Origin: Xanthobacter dioxanivorans
GTDB lineage: Bacteria; Pseudomonadota; Alphaproteobacteria; Rhizobiales; Xanthobacteraceae
Length of the DNA stretch: 64,000 nucleotides
Assembly: GCF_016807805.1 (NCBI RefSeq)
Contig: NZ_CP063362.1
Location: forward strand, 3,266,501-3,330,500
Direction of reading: 5' to 3'
Part shown: positions 46,610 to 54,773 of the stretch, in pieces
How positions within the stretch are numbered: the first letter of the stretch is position 1
Layout: every line of letters starts with the position of its first letter
Position numbers and translations under genes: made by a program
The notes under the pieces: model-generated
Database searches by the model: none
What the model saw: only the letters and a program-made list of their open reading frames with translations
Told to the model about the DNA's origin: nothing

Positions 46610-47911
46610 TCACTCCTGTCCGCGACCCTGGGCGCGGACGGCGGCAACGGTCTTTTCGAGATCCGGCCACGCCGGATGGGACGTGCGGGTGGCGCGCAGA
46701 TAGGCGGCGATGCGGGCGATGTCGGCATCGCTCAGGGCCGGCGCGAAGCCTGGCATCACGATGCCAGGGGCACCTTCGCGCGCGGTCACGCCGTACAGCA
46801 TCACCCGGATCAGATTGGTGGGGTCCGACAGGGAGACCGCACTGTTCAGGGCCAGATCGGGCCGTAGTGCGTTGACCTGCCCGCCGCCGTTGAAGTGGCA
46901 GGAGGCGCAGGCCGCCGCATAGAGGCGTGCTGTCGGATCGTAGGGAAGCCCGGGGTCGTGCGCATTCATCGCCAGCGCCCGTTCGATCGCCGGCTGCGCC
47001 TCGGCGGCCCGCGCCGCCGCCTGCCCGACATCGGCGAAATAGAGGCCGAGCGCGGCGATGTCCGCGTCGGGAAGGCGGGCGAGGCCATCGTGGACGACGG
47101 GCGACATCGGACCGGCCGCGACGCCGTGAAACCGGCTGACGCCGCGGCGGAGATAGGTGACGAGCTCATCCTGGCTCCACGGCACCGGCGAAGGGTTCGC
47201 CTTCGTCAGGGGCGGCGCCACCCAATGGTCGATCGGCGCGCCCGCGAAGGCGTTCCCACGCTCCTCCGCGCCCAGCGCGTTGCGGGGCGTGTGGCAGGCG
47301 CCGCAATGGCTGATGCCCTCTGCCAGATAGGCGCCTCGGTTCCAGACCTCGCCGCGCGCGGGCTGCTCGACATAGCGCCCCGGCTGGAAGAATAGCAGCT
47401 TCCATCCCGCCTGAAGCGGGCGCAGGTTGAGCGGGAACGGCAGGCCGTTTTCAAGGGGTGCCGCCCGCACGGGGGTACGCGTCATCATGTAAGCGTAGAG
47501 CGCGGCGACGTCTGCGTCGGTCAGCTTGGTGAAGTGGTCATAGGGAAAAGCCGGAAACAGATGCGAGCCGTCGCGCGACACGCCCGAATGCATGGCCCGC
47601 CGGAAGGCGGCCTCCGACCAGCTGCCGATGCCCGTCTCCACTTCGGGGGTGATGTTGGTGGAATAGATGGTGCCGAAGCCGGTCTGCATCGCATAACCGC
47701 CGGCATAGGGCGCGCCGCCCGGCGCGGTGTGGCAGGTGGCGCAATAGCCGGCGCCGGCCAGCACCGCGCCGCGGGCGACGAGGTCCGGAGCGAAGCTTGA
47801 GACTGCGGGCGGCGTGATGGGCGCGATCGCCGGGCGCCAGGCCAGGGCTGCGAACCCTCCGACCCCGATCACAAGGAGTGACATCAAGCCGATGAGCGTT
47901 CGCTTGAGCAA
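46610..47911 (-). CDS. Three-haem cytochrome c subunit (AldF/alcohol-dehydrogenase type)
   Basis: About 433 residues, with three c-type haem motifs: CATCH (GYCATCHTAPGG), CGACH (SHCGACHTPRNALG) and CASCH (AACASCHFNGGG). An N-terminal signal/anchor (LIGLMSLLVIGVGGFAALAW) places it in the periplasm or on the membrane. It would take electrons from the Mo/FeS subunits and pass them to the respiratory chain. The start is put at a TTG (47911) because AGGGGAG lies 8 nt before it and the protein then starts at its anchor; an ATG at 47968 adds 19 unlikely residues. Confidence 0.85.
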   Translation of the reverse strand: MLKRTLIGLMSLLVIGVGGFAALAWRPAIAPITPPAVSSFAPDLVARGAVLAGAGYCATCHTAPGGAPYAGGYAMQTGFGTIYSTNITPEVETGIGSWSEAAFRRAMHSGVSRDGSHLFPAFPYDHFTKLTDADVAALYAYMMTRTPVRAAPLENGLPFPLNLRPLQAGWKLLFFQPGRYVEQPARGEVWNRGAYLAEGISHCGACHTPRNALGAEERGNAFAGAPIDHWVAPPLTKANPSPVPWSQDELVTYLRRGVSRFHGVAAGPMSPVVHDGLARLPDADIAALGLYFADVGQAAARAAEAQPAIERALAMNAHDPGLPYDPTARLYAAACASCHFNGGGQVNALRPDLALNSAVSLSDPTNLIRVMLYGVTAREGAPGIVMPGFAPALSDADIARIAAYLRATRTSHPAWPDLEKTVAAVRAQGRGQE

Positions 47912-48100
47912 TTGCAACACTCCCCTGCTGGCCTGCCGTCCGCGATCGAGAACTCCTGAGGCCGGCACCTGAATCCAGCTTGGCAGGGCGCCGGTGTATT
48001 GAGCATAAGGCGAGAAGCCCGTGACAAAGACCTATTTTGTCGTAGGAGCCGGGTTTACCTTCAGCCGCTCCGCAAATGTTTTTTCCGTCCTATGAATCGG

Positions 48101-48775
48101 TCAGGCAAGCGCAGCGCCTACCTCACGTCTGCTCTTCAGGAGCGCTTCGATGAAGATCGGCTCCCAAGTCAGGATGTGGCTTGTCATGAGAGCCTTGATC
48201 CCTTCTACGTCACCTGACTCAGCGAGGCTCACAAGGCGGTAGTGCTCCGCGACAGAAGAGGCCTGACGCTCCATGCCGCTGCGGGAGGAGATGCCGTGCA
48301 GCCGCATCTTGTCCCGCAGGCCCATGGCCATCTCTGTCAGCAGGGAATTCTCGGCAGCGCTGATGAATGCGAGATGAAAATTGCGGTCACTCTCCAGATA
48401 TCCGTAGAGGTCATCCTCTTCTACAGCCGCCCTGACGGCATCGGCGAGGCCGGTGAGGTGCTCAAGGGTCTTCTTTTTTTTGCGCGACTTCAGCGCGAAC
48501 AGCTCGGCCGCTCGCACCTCCAGCAGATTTCGCATCTCGAACAGGTTGCGCAGATCGTCCACGGTCGGCTCGACCACCTTGAAGCCGCGGTTGCGCATGG
48601 GTTCGATGAGGCCGGTGCGCGCCAGCTCCAGCAGCGCCTCGCGCACCGGGGTGGTGGACACGCCGAGGTCGGCGGCAAGGGTCGGCACGGAGTACATTTT
48701 CCCCGGCCCGCTCTGGCCAGAGATGATCTCCGACCTCACATGCCGCAACACCTGCTCACGCAAATTCTGATCCAT
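48101..48775 (-). CDS. GntR-family regulator (FCD/FadR subgroup)
   Basis: A 224-residue regulator. The winged HTH is at the N-terminus (VPTLAADLGVSTTPVREALL, LARTGLIEPMRNRGFKVVEP) and the all-helical FCD ligand domain follows (FEMRNLLEVRAAELFALKSR, SDRNFHLAFISAAENSLLTE). It is the first gene of the minus-strand array and divergent from the rubredoxin operon, so it probably governs both. Start at MDQNLREQV; a longer open frame to 48841 has weak content. A KSRKKKK run lies in the middle (residues about 95-101) and is unusual. Confidence 0.92.
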   Translation of the reverse strand: MDQNLREQVLRHVRSEIISGQSGPGKMYSVPTLAADLGVSTTPVREALLELARTGLIEPMRNRGFKVVEPTVDDLRNLFEMRNLLEVRAAELFALKSRKKKKTLEHLTGLADAVRAAVEEDDLYGYLESDRNFHLAFISAAENSLLTEMAMGLRDKMRLHGISSRSGMERQASSVAEHYRLVSLAESGDVEGIKALMTSHILTWEPIFIEALLKSRREVGAALA

Positions 48776-48950
48776 CGGCCATCCAATGCCTGCGCTCCCC
48801 TCCACGTCGGAGGAGAGTGGCGCTTTACAATAGCGCGCCACAGCGCCTCAAGCAAGCCCCGCCCGAGTGCATGGCGTTTGAAAAAGATAATATATTCCGC
48901 AGGATATGCGGACCAGAAGGGCGTGCGCAAATTTTCATCTTGAAGCTTGT

Positions 48951-48985
48951 AGTGCGTCAATATAAAACGTGACGTGTGACGCGCT
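48951..48985. promoter_or_regulatory. Candidate operator/promoter between GntR and rubredoxin genes
   Basis: AGTGCGTCA (48951-48959) and TGACGCGCT (48977-48985) are inverted at 8 of 9 positions around 17 nt. They end 21 nt before the rubredoxin ATG. The direct repeat GTGACGTGTGACG lies in the spacer and right arm. A separate AT-rich patch with ATATTCCGCAGGATAT is at 48892-48907. Plausible sites for the adjacent GntR regulator. Confidence 0.45.
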
Positions 48986-49006
48986 ACTATAGCGTGGGAG
49001 GAAGCG

Positions 49007-49222
49007 ATGGAAACGCCCCTGACGCGGTGGCTCTGCCTTGGATGCGGCTTCTCGTATGACGAGGCCCTCGGCCTTCCGGAGCACGGCTTGCCGCCGGGCA
49101 CCCGCTGGGCCGACGTGCCCGACGACTGGGTCTGCCCCGATTGCGGCACCCCAAAGGGCCAGTTCGAGATGGTGGAGATGGGCTATTCGGAAGGCGGCGC
49201 CGATCTGGCGCGCATCGCCTGA
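49007..49222 (+). CDS. Rubredoxin
   Basis: A 71-residue iron protein with the two rubredoxin knuckles: Cys10-x2-Cys13 in [15 protein letters not shown] and Cys43-x2-Cys46 in [14 protein letters not shown]. The family's WxxVPDDWxCP pattern is complete. The 20-residue C-terminal tail is slightly longer than classic. SD GGGAGGAAG lies before the ATG. As first gene of the plus-strand array it may pass electrons to an oxygenase or to the fused molybdoenzyme. Confidence 0.93.
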   Translation: METPLTRWLCLGCGFSYDEALGLPEHGLPPGTRWADVPDDWVCPDCGTPKGQFEMVEMGYSEGGADLARIA

Positions 49223-49248
49223 GCCGACCGGAACCAAGGGAGGCAACC

Positions 49249-50058
49249 ATGAGCAAGTCTTTCGTGCTTCGGGCGGGCGAGCGCGGCCACGATGTCATCT
49301 ATTCAGACGGCAGCGCCTCGTCCTACGTGGCCGGACATCCGGGCAGCCACATCAGCCGCGAGTCCAGCTTCAACTTCCATCAATACCAGGATGGCCGCCC
49401 CGGCTTCGGCACCGTCCGCGTGTTCGGTGATGAAGTCTTCAATGGCGCCGGGTGCGGCTACAACATGCATCCGCACCACAATTTCATCATCTGCGCCTTT
49501 GTGCTGGAAGGCGAGCTGACCCACATCAACACCGCCGGCCGCGGCATGGTCGACCAGCTTCGGCAGGGCGATTACTACGTGTTTTCGGCGGGCTCTGGCG
49601 GGAAGCACTGCGAGCTTTCCATCAGTCCTGAGAACATGAACGCGATCTATCTGTGGCTCATGCCCGGCCAGCTCTATCTGCCGCCGAGCTACCATCGCGC
49701 CCATTTCGACATCCGCACGCGGCGCAACCGCATCGTCCAGCTGGTGGGCGACGCCGACGGCGCGCTGCCGGTGGCGCAGGATCTGCGTGTCTCGCGTCTG
49801 GTGACCGACCGCGCCGGCCGCTTCACCTACACCCCGCGTACCCCGGAGCATGGGGTGTATGTGTTCGTCGCGGAGGGCGGCGCCACCGTAAACGGGGCGG
49901 CGCTGGCGCGTCGCGACAGCATGGGCATCACCGGCGCCGGGGCTCTCGCGCTCGATGTTCCCGACAGCTCCGACATCTTCTTCGTCGAGACCGCCATGCT
50001 CGACGACGCCCGCATCCGCGCCTGGGAAAAGGCGAATGGCGCCGACCTCCTCGACTGA
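49249..50058 (+). CDS. Pirin-like bicupin protein
   Basis: A 269-residue protein of the pirin/YhhW kind. The N-terminal cupin has the metal ligands in YNMHPHHNFIICAFVLEGEL plus a following His (THINTAG); the C-terminal cupin is degenerate (GVYVFVAEGGATVNG, then DSMGITGAGALAL), as usual. Such proteins bind iron and some have quercetinase activity. AAGGGAGG precedes the ATG, 26 nt after the rubredoxin stop. A role in oxidation of an aromatic substrate is inferred from the group. Confidence 0.85.
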   Translation: MSKSFVLRAGERGHDVIYSDGSASSYVAGHPGSHISRESSFNFHQYQDGRPGFGTVRVFGDEVFNGAGCGYNMHPHHNFIICAFVLEGELTHINTAGRGMVDQLRQGDYYVFSAGSGGKHCELSISPENMNAIYLWLMPGQLYLPPSYHRAHFDIRTRRNRIVQLVGDADGALPVAQDLRVSRLVTDRAGRFTYTPRTPEHGVYVFVAEGGATVNGAALARRDSMGITGAGALALDVPDSSDIFFVETAMLDDARIRAWEKANGADLLD

Positions 50059-50095
50059 AGGCGCGCCGGGCGATCCGTCCCCAAGGGAGATGACA

Positions 50096-50674
50096 ATGCC
50101 GATCATGGACGTGCGTTATGCCGCCGGGACGCTCGATGCGGCGGCGAAAGCCGATCTTGCCGCGCGCCTCACCGACGTGCTCATCAAAATGGAGGGCGGC
50201 GCCAACACGCCCGGCGGGCGGGCCTTCGCCTGGGTGTTCTTCACCGCCTTCGCCGCGGATGACTGGTGGATCGGCGGCCACACCGACGGAACCTACGTGA
50301 CCGGTCCGGGCAAGTTCCTGGTCAACGTCTTCATCCCCGAAGGCTACATGAACGTCACGCACAAGAACGAGGTTCATGCCTGGGTGGCGGAAGCGATCGC
50401 CGGGGCGACGGGCTGCACCGATCCGGCCGGCAGCCTGCTCACCGTCATCAACGAGGTGACCGAGGGCAATTGGGGCGACGGCGGCCAGCCCATCAGCCTG
50501 GAATCCATCGCCAGGACGGTGGGCCAGGACGGTGGCCCCCGACCGCTCTGGTCGCGCGCCTATTTCGAGGCCAAGGCGCGGTCCATGGTGGCGGCGGGCT
50601 ATCCCGCCGATACCGGCGGAATGCTGCCCTCGCTGCGGCCGCGGCTGCTAGCCGCGACCGCAGACCCGGCCTGA
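50096..50674 (+). CDS. Long tautomerase-family protein (192 aa)
   Basis: A 192-residue protein beginning MPIMDVRYAAGTLDAAAKAD, so Pro1 would be exposed after Met removal, as in 4-oxalocrotonate-type tautomerases. The core is DWWIGGHTDGTYVTGPGKFL and VNVFIPEGYMNVTHKNEV. The C-terminal 60 residues (EAKARSMVAAGYPADTGGML) are an extension. ATG at 50096 is preferred over 50090 because it exposes the Pro and has AAGGGA 7 nt upstream. Likely isomerises an unsaturated keto acid or similar intermediate. Confidence 0.78.
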   Translation: MPIMDVRYAAGTLDAAAKADLAARLTDVLIKMEGGANTPGGRAFAWVFFTAFAADDWWIGGHTDGTYVTGPGKFLVNVFIPEGYMNVTHKNEVHAWVAEAIAGATGCTDPAGSLLTVINEVTEGNWGDGGQPISLESIARTVGQDGGPRPLWSRAYFEAKARSMVAAGYPADTGGMLPSLRPRLLAATADPA

Positions 50675-50776
50675 TAACCGGCGCCGGGAACGGCGCGCCT
50701 TCCCACAACCGGCCGAAGCGCGGAGACACGCGCACGGCCTCCTGCCACAATCCAGAGAAGAAGTGAGGGGAACTTC

Positions 50777-51838
50777 GTGACCGATCAAACCATTCTGGGC
50801 CCTGCGCTGGATCGCAGGCGTCTCCTCGCTGGCGCAGCCGTCCTCGGCACCGCCGCCCTGCTCCCCGGCGCCAGCCGCGCGCAGAGCGGCGAGCTCGTCG
50901 TCTCCAACTGGGGCGGCGACTGGAACGAGCGCATCGCCAAGGGGTTCGAGGAACCGGCCTTCGCCGCCTCGGCCATGCGCATCATCCATGATCTTGCCCC
51001 GGTGCCGGAGCGCAAGGCGAAGCTGCTGGCGGAGCGGCGCCTGCCGCGCTCCAGCGTCGACGTGACCTGGCTGAGCGACGCCGACGCCTACGAGATGAGC
51101 GCCCAGGGCGTGCTCGAAACCCTCGACATGTCCCGAATTCCGAGCGCCGGCCACATCATCGAGAAACTGCGCCGGCCCTATTTCATTCCCGCGGCCTATG
51201 GCGGCGTGGTCCTGCTCTACAATCCGGCCAGGATTCCGCAGCCGCCCACAAGCTTCGCCGATCTGTGGAACCCGAAATATGCCGGCCGCGTCGGCATCAT
51301 CGATCAGCTCTACTTCAACTACATCTATGCCGCGGCGCTTTCCCACGGCGGTTCCATGAGCGACGTGAGCAAGGCCTTTCCGGCGCTGATGGAGATGAAG
51401 AAGCAGGTCCAGCCGCGGCTCTATCCCTCCCACCAGGCACTGGCCGCGGCCTTCAAGGCCGAGGAGATCTGGATCTCGGCAAACTACAGCGCCCGCGCCA
51501 TCCAGTGGGAGAAGGAAGGCCTGCCCCTGCGCTGGTCCTATCCGAAGGAGGGCGCCGTCGCGATCTCGTTCGGCGCGGGCATCCCGAAGCGGGCGCGCAA
51601 CGTGGATGGCGCCTACGCCTATCTGGAAGCGATGCTCCAGCCCAAGGCCATGGGCGCCATCTCCCTCGCCACCTCCTATGCCGTCGCCACCGACAATGCC
51701 GACGTCCCCGTGGAGGATCGCAAGCGCCTCGAATTCACCGCAGACCAGATCGCGAAGCTCAATTTCGTCGACTACCCTTATGCGGCGAAGAGCGACGCCC
51801 AATGGATCGAGTGGTGGAACAAGGAATTCAAGGCGTGA
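50777..51838 (+). CDS. ABC importer substrate-binding protein (spermidine/putrescine type)
   Basis: A 353-residue periplasmic binding protein. The signal region DRRRLLAGAAVLGTAALLPG resembles a Tat signal (RRR-LL) and ends before QSGELVVSNWGGDWNERIA. The middle has YGGVVLLYNPARIPQPPTSF, as in PotD-type proteins. GTG start with GAGGGGAAC before it. It starts the importer cassette: its stop overlaps the first permease's GTG (GTGA). Substrate unknown; given the array, perhaps an amino or aromatic acid. Confidence 0.9.
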   Translation: MTDQTILGPALDRRRLLAGAAVLGTAALLPGASRAQSGELVVSNWGGDWNERIAKGFEEPAFAASAMRIIHDLAPVPERKAKLLAERRLPRSSVDVTWLSDADAYEMSAQGVLETLDMSRIPSAGHIIEKLRRPYFIPAAYGGVVLLYNPARIPQPPTSFADLWNPKYAGRVGIIDQLYFNYIYAAALSHGGSMSDVSKAFPALMEMKKQVQPRLYPSHQALAAAFKAEEIWISANYSARAIQWEKEGLPLRWSYPKEGAVAISFGAGIPKRARNVDGAYAYLEAMLQPKAMGAISLATSYAVATDNADVPVEDRKRLEFTADQIAKLNFVDYPYAAKSDAQWIEWWNKEFKA

Positions 51839-52758
51839 GCGCGCTGGCCACCACCGGGGAGGGCAGCCTGACCGGCGGACGGCCTGCGCCGGGCGGCACC
51901 GACCGCCGGCGCAGGCGCTCCACCGCCGGCTGGCTGCTGTTTCCCAGCCTGACGCTGGTGCTGGCAGGCCTGATCCTGCCGCTTGCCCTCATGGCCCGTA
52001 CCAGCGTCGCCCATTTCGATGCCGCGTCGCCGGACCTCGTGGGCTTCACGCTGGAAAACTATGCCCGCTTCTTCGGCGAGCCGTTCTATCTGATGATCCT
52101 CGCCCGCACGCTGTTGGTCGCGCTGAGTTGCACGGCCATCTGCCTGGTCCTCGGCGTCCCCGCAGCGTTCGTCATCAGCCGGGTCGAGAGCCGCACGCTG
52201 AAGACAGCGCTCATCCTCGCCACCATCATTCCGCTCTTGATGGGCAACGCGGTGCGCGCGGCGGGCTGGATGGTGCTGCTCGCCGACAAGGGGCTGATCA
52301 ATTCCGCCTTGCTTTCTGCAGGCCTCATCGCCGAGCCGGTCCGCATCCTCTACACCGGATCCGCGGTGGTGATCGGCCTCATCGCCGTGCTGCTGCCGTT
52401 CATGGTGATCTCGCTCGAGAGCGTGTTCGAGAACATCGGCACGGCCTATGAGGAAGCCGCCCAGACCATGGGGGCGCCACCGTGGACGGCATTCTTCCGC
52501 GTGACCCTTCCGCTCGCCATGCCCGGCGTCTTCTCCGGTTGCCTGCTGTGCTTCGTGCTGGCGATGAACGCCTATGCGACGCCGGTCCTCATCGGTGGCC
52601 CGTCGTTCCAGATGATGGCGCCGAAGGTCTTCGAGCAGGCGATCAAGGTGTACAACTGGCCGTTCGCCGCCACCATCGCTCTGGTGCTGATGGCCGTGAC
52701 GCTGGTGCTGAGCGTCGCCTCCAGCCTTGCGCTGCAAAAGCGCTACGGAGTGCTGTGA
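51835..52758 (+). CDS. ABC importer permease (PotB type)
   Basis: A 307-residue permease. It starts at a GTG overlapping the binding-protein stop. A polar, Arg-rich N-terminus (about residues 1-30) leads to WLLFPSLTLVLAGLILPLAL and five further spans. The EAA loop is AYEEAAQTMGAPPWTAFFRV, the coupling site for the ATPase. Typical length for PotB/PotH-like subunits. Confidence 0.92.
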   Translation: MSALATTGEGSLTGGRPAPGGTDRRRRRSTAGWLLFPSLTLVLAGLILPLALMARTSVAHFDAASPDLVGFTLENYARFFGEPFYLMILARTLLVALSCTAICLVLGVPAAFVISRVESRTLKTALILATIIPLLMGNAVRAAGWMVLLADKGLINSALLSAGLIAEPVRILYTGSAVVIGLIAVLLPFMVISLESVFENIGTAYEEAAQTMGAPPWTAFFRVTLPLAMPGVFSGCLLCFVLAMNAYATPVLIGGPSFQMMAPKVFEQAIKVYNWPFAATIALVLMAVTLVLSVASSLALQKRYGVL

Positions 52759-52760
52759 CC

Positions 52761-53600
52761 ATGACCGGCTCGCGCTCCCCCTTCCCGCGCTTCTTGTCGG
52801 ACGGATCGTTCCGGCCGGTCATGGTCGGCGGCTGCATCGCGGCCTTCATCATGGTGCTCTCGCCGTTGGCGGCGATCATCTGGGTCAGCTTCTTCGAGAA
52901 CAAGATCATCAGCTTTCCACCGACCGGCTACAGCTTCGACTGGTATCGGGCCGCAGCGGCGATGCCCCAGTTCCGCGACGGCTTCTTCACCAGCCTGGAA
53001 CTGGGCGTCGTCGCGACGCTGGTGAGCCTTATCGTCGGCGTGCCGGCGGCCCTCGTGCTGGCCAGGGGGCGATTCCCCGGACGCGAGGCGATCCAGTCGC
53101 TGCTGCTGGCTCCGCTCATTGTGCCCGGCATCGTCGCCGGGGCGGCGCTCTACATGTTTCTGATCGAGGTGGAACTGGCGAGCGGCGTTCAGGTGGCCAT
53201 GACCTTTACCGGCCTCGCCATCGCCCACAGCCTGATCGCGCTGCCCTGGACGGTTCGGCTGGTGACGGCCTCGCTGGTGGGCCTGGATCCCCAACTGAAG
53301 GAAGCCGCGCTCACCATGGGCGCGCGGGAATTCACCGCCTTCCGGCTGGTGACGTGGCCTCTCATCCGGCCCGGAGTGGTGGCGGGAGCGCTGTTCGCCT
53401 TCATCGCATCCTTCGTGGACCTCGAGAAATCGCTGTTCCTGGTGGGGCCGGGAATGACGACGCTGCCCATCGTCATCGTCAACTATCTGGAGTGGAGCAT
53501 CGACCCGACCATTGCCGCGGTCGCAACCGTCCAGATCGCCATCATTTCGGCGGGTCTCGTCCTGACCGACCGCTACTTCAAGCTTGCGCGCGCATTCTGA
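52761..53600 (+). CDS. ABC importer permease (PotC type)
   Basis: A 279-residue permease, second half of the importer channel. Its spans include VGGCIAAFIMVLSPLAAIIW near the N-terminus and LLLAPLIVPGIVAGAALYMF. The EAA loop reads QLKEAALTMGAREFTAFRLV. ATG two bases after the PotB-type stop. Typical PotC/PotI length. Confidence 0.92.
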   Translation: MTGSRSPFPRFLSDGSFRPVMVGGCIAAFIMVLSPLAAIIWVSFFENKIISFPPTGYSFDWYRAAAAMPQFRDGFFTSLELGVVATLVSLIVGVPAALVLARGRFPGREAIQSLLLAPLIVPGIVAGAALYMFLIEVELASGVQVAMTFTGLAIAHSLIALPWTVRLVTASLVGLDPQLKEAALTMGAREFTAFRLVTWPLIRPGVVAGALFAFIASFVDLEKSLFLVGPGMTTLPIVIVNYLEWSIDPTIAAVATVQIAIISAGLVLTDRYFKLARAF

Positions 53601-53609
53601 GGAACGAAG

Positions 53610-54668
53610 ATGTCGAGCATCCTCATCCAGGGCCTCGTGAAGCGCCACGGTGCGCAGGTGACTGTCGACCGCGTCTCCCTGGAGATCGGCCAGGGCGAGT
53701 TCATCGCCTTTCTTGGCCCCTCCGGCTGCGGCAAGACGACAACCCTGCGCATGATCGCGGGCCTCACCGAGGCGAGTGCCGGCTCGATCCACTTCGGCGG
53801 GCGCGAGGTCACCCACCTGCCACCCTATCTGCGCAACGCCGGCCTTGTGTTCCAGGGCTATGCCCTGTTCCCGCATATGAGCGTCGCGGAGAATGTCGCC
53901 TTCGGACTCCAGATGCGCAAGGTGGGCCACGAGGAAGAGCGGCGCAGGGTGGAGGAGGCGCTCTCCCTCGTGAAGCTCGCGCACCTCGCCGGACGCCTGC
54001 CGAAAGAGCTCTCCGGCGGCCAGCAGCAGCGCGTCGCGCTGGCGCGGGCCATCGTCTACAAGCCGGAGGTGCTGCTGCTGGACGAGCCGCTCTCCGCTCT
54101 CGACGCCAAGCTGCGCACAGAGGTGCGCACCGAGCTGAGGCGGCTCCAGTCGGCGCTGGGGCTCACCACCATCTTCGTCACCCATGACCAGGACGAGGCG
54201 TTGAGCGTCGCCGACCGCATCGTGGTGATGTCAGCGGGACGGGTGGAGCAGGTGGGCACGCCGCGCGAGATCTACCAGCGGCCGGCGACGCGCTTCGTCG
54301 CGGAGTTCATTGGCCTCACCAACCTGTTCCCGGGTGGACTGGAGGGCCATGGCCGATTCCGCTGCGAGGATGGGGAGTGCTTCGCGGTCACCACCACGGA
54401 CGCGCCGTCGAACGCGTCGGTGCTTGCGATCCGCCCCGAGCACGTCCGCCTGGTGCGCGGGGTTCCCGCGCCGGATGGCGAAAGCGCGGTGGAGGCGACC
54501 GTAGAGGACGTGATCTATCGCGGCGCCCTGACCGAGTTCGTCGTGCGCACCGCCTCGGGCGCCAAGCTCGCCGCGCATCTGCAGAATGCCGGCCTCGGCC
54601 GCTACGAACTGCGGCCGGGAGACCGGGTGATCGCCTCCTGGCCGGCGGATGCGTCCATGCTGTTCTGA
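53610..54668 (+). CDS. ABC importer ATP-binding subunit (PotA type)
   Basis: A 352-residue ATPase with Walker A GPSGCGKT (36-43), Q-loop LVFQGYALFPHMSV, signature LSGGQQQRVALARA, Walker B VLLLDEPLSALD, and H-loop FVTHDQDEALSVADR. A C-terminal TOBE-like regulatory domain (SNASVLAIRPEHVRLVRGVP) ends the protein, as in PotA. It begins 9 nt after the PotC-type gene and closes the importer cassette. Confidence 0.94.
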   Translation: MSSILIQGLVKRHGAQVTVDRVSLEIGQGEFIAFLGPSGCGKTTTLRMIAGLTEASAGSIHFGGREVTHLPPYLRNAGLVFQGYALFPHMSVAENVAFGLQMRKVGHEEERRRVEEALSLVKLAHLAGRLPKELSGGQQQRVALARAIVYKPEVLLLDEPLSALDAKLRTEVRTELRRLQSALGLTTIFVTHDQDEALSVADRIVVMSAGRVEQVGTPREIYQRPATRFVAEFIGLTNLFPGGLEGHGRFRCEDGECFAVTTTDAPSNASVLAIRPEHVRLVRGVPAPDGESAVEATVEDVIYRGALTEFVVRTASGAKLAAHLQNAGLGRYELRPGDRVIASWPADASMLF

Positions 54669-54773
54669 GCCTTGAACCCGCGCCGTCGCAGGCGCCCGAA
54701 CCCCTCGATCGATGTAACGGCTGTTCCGACGGCCGCAGAACCCGCGCGCCCTGCGACGCGCGAAAGACGGACC

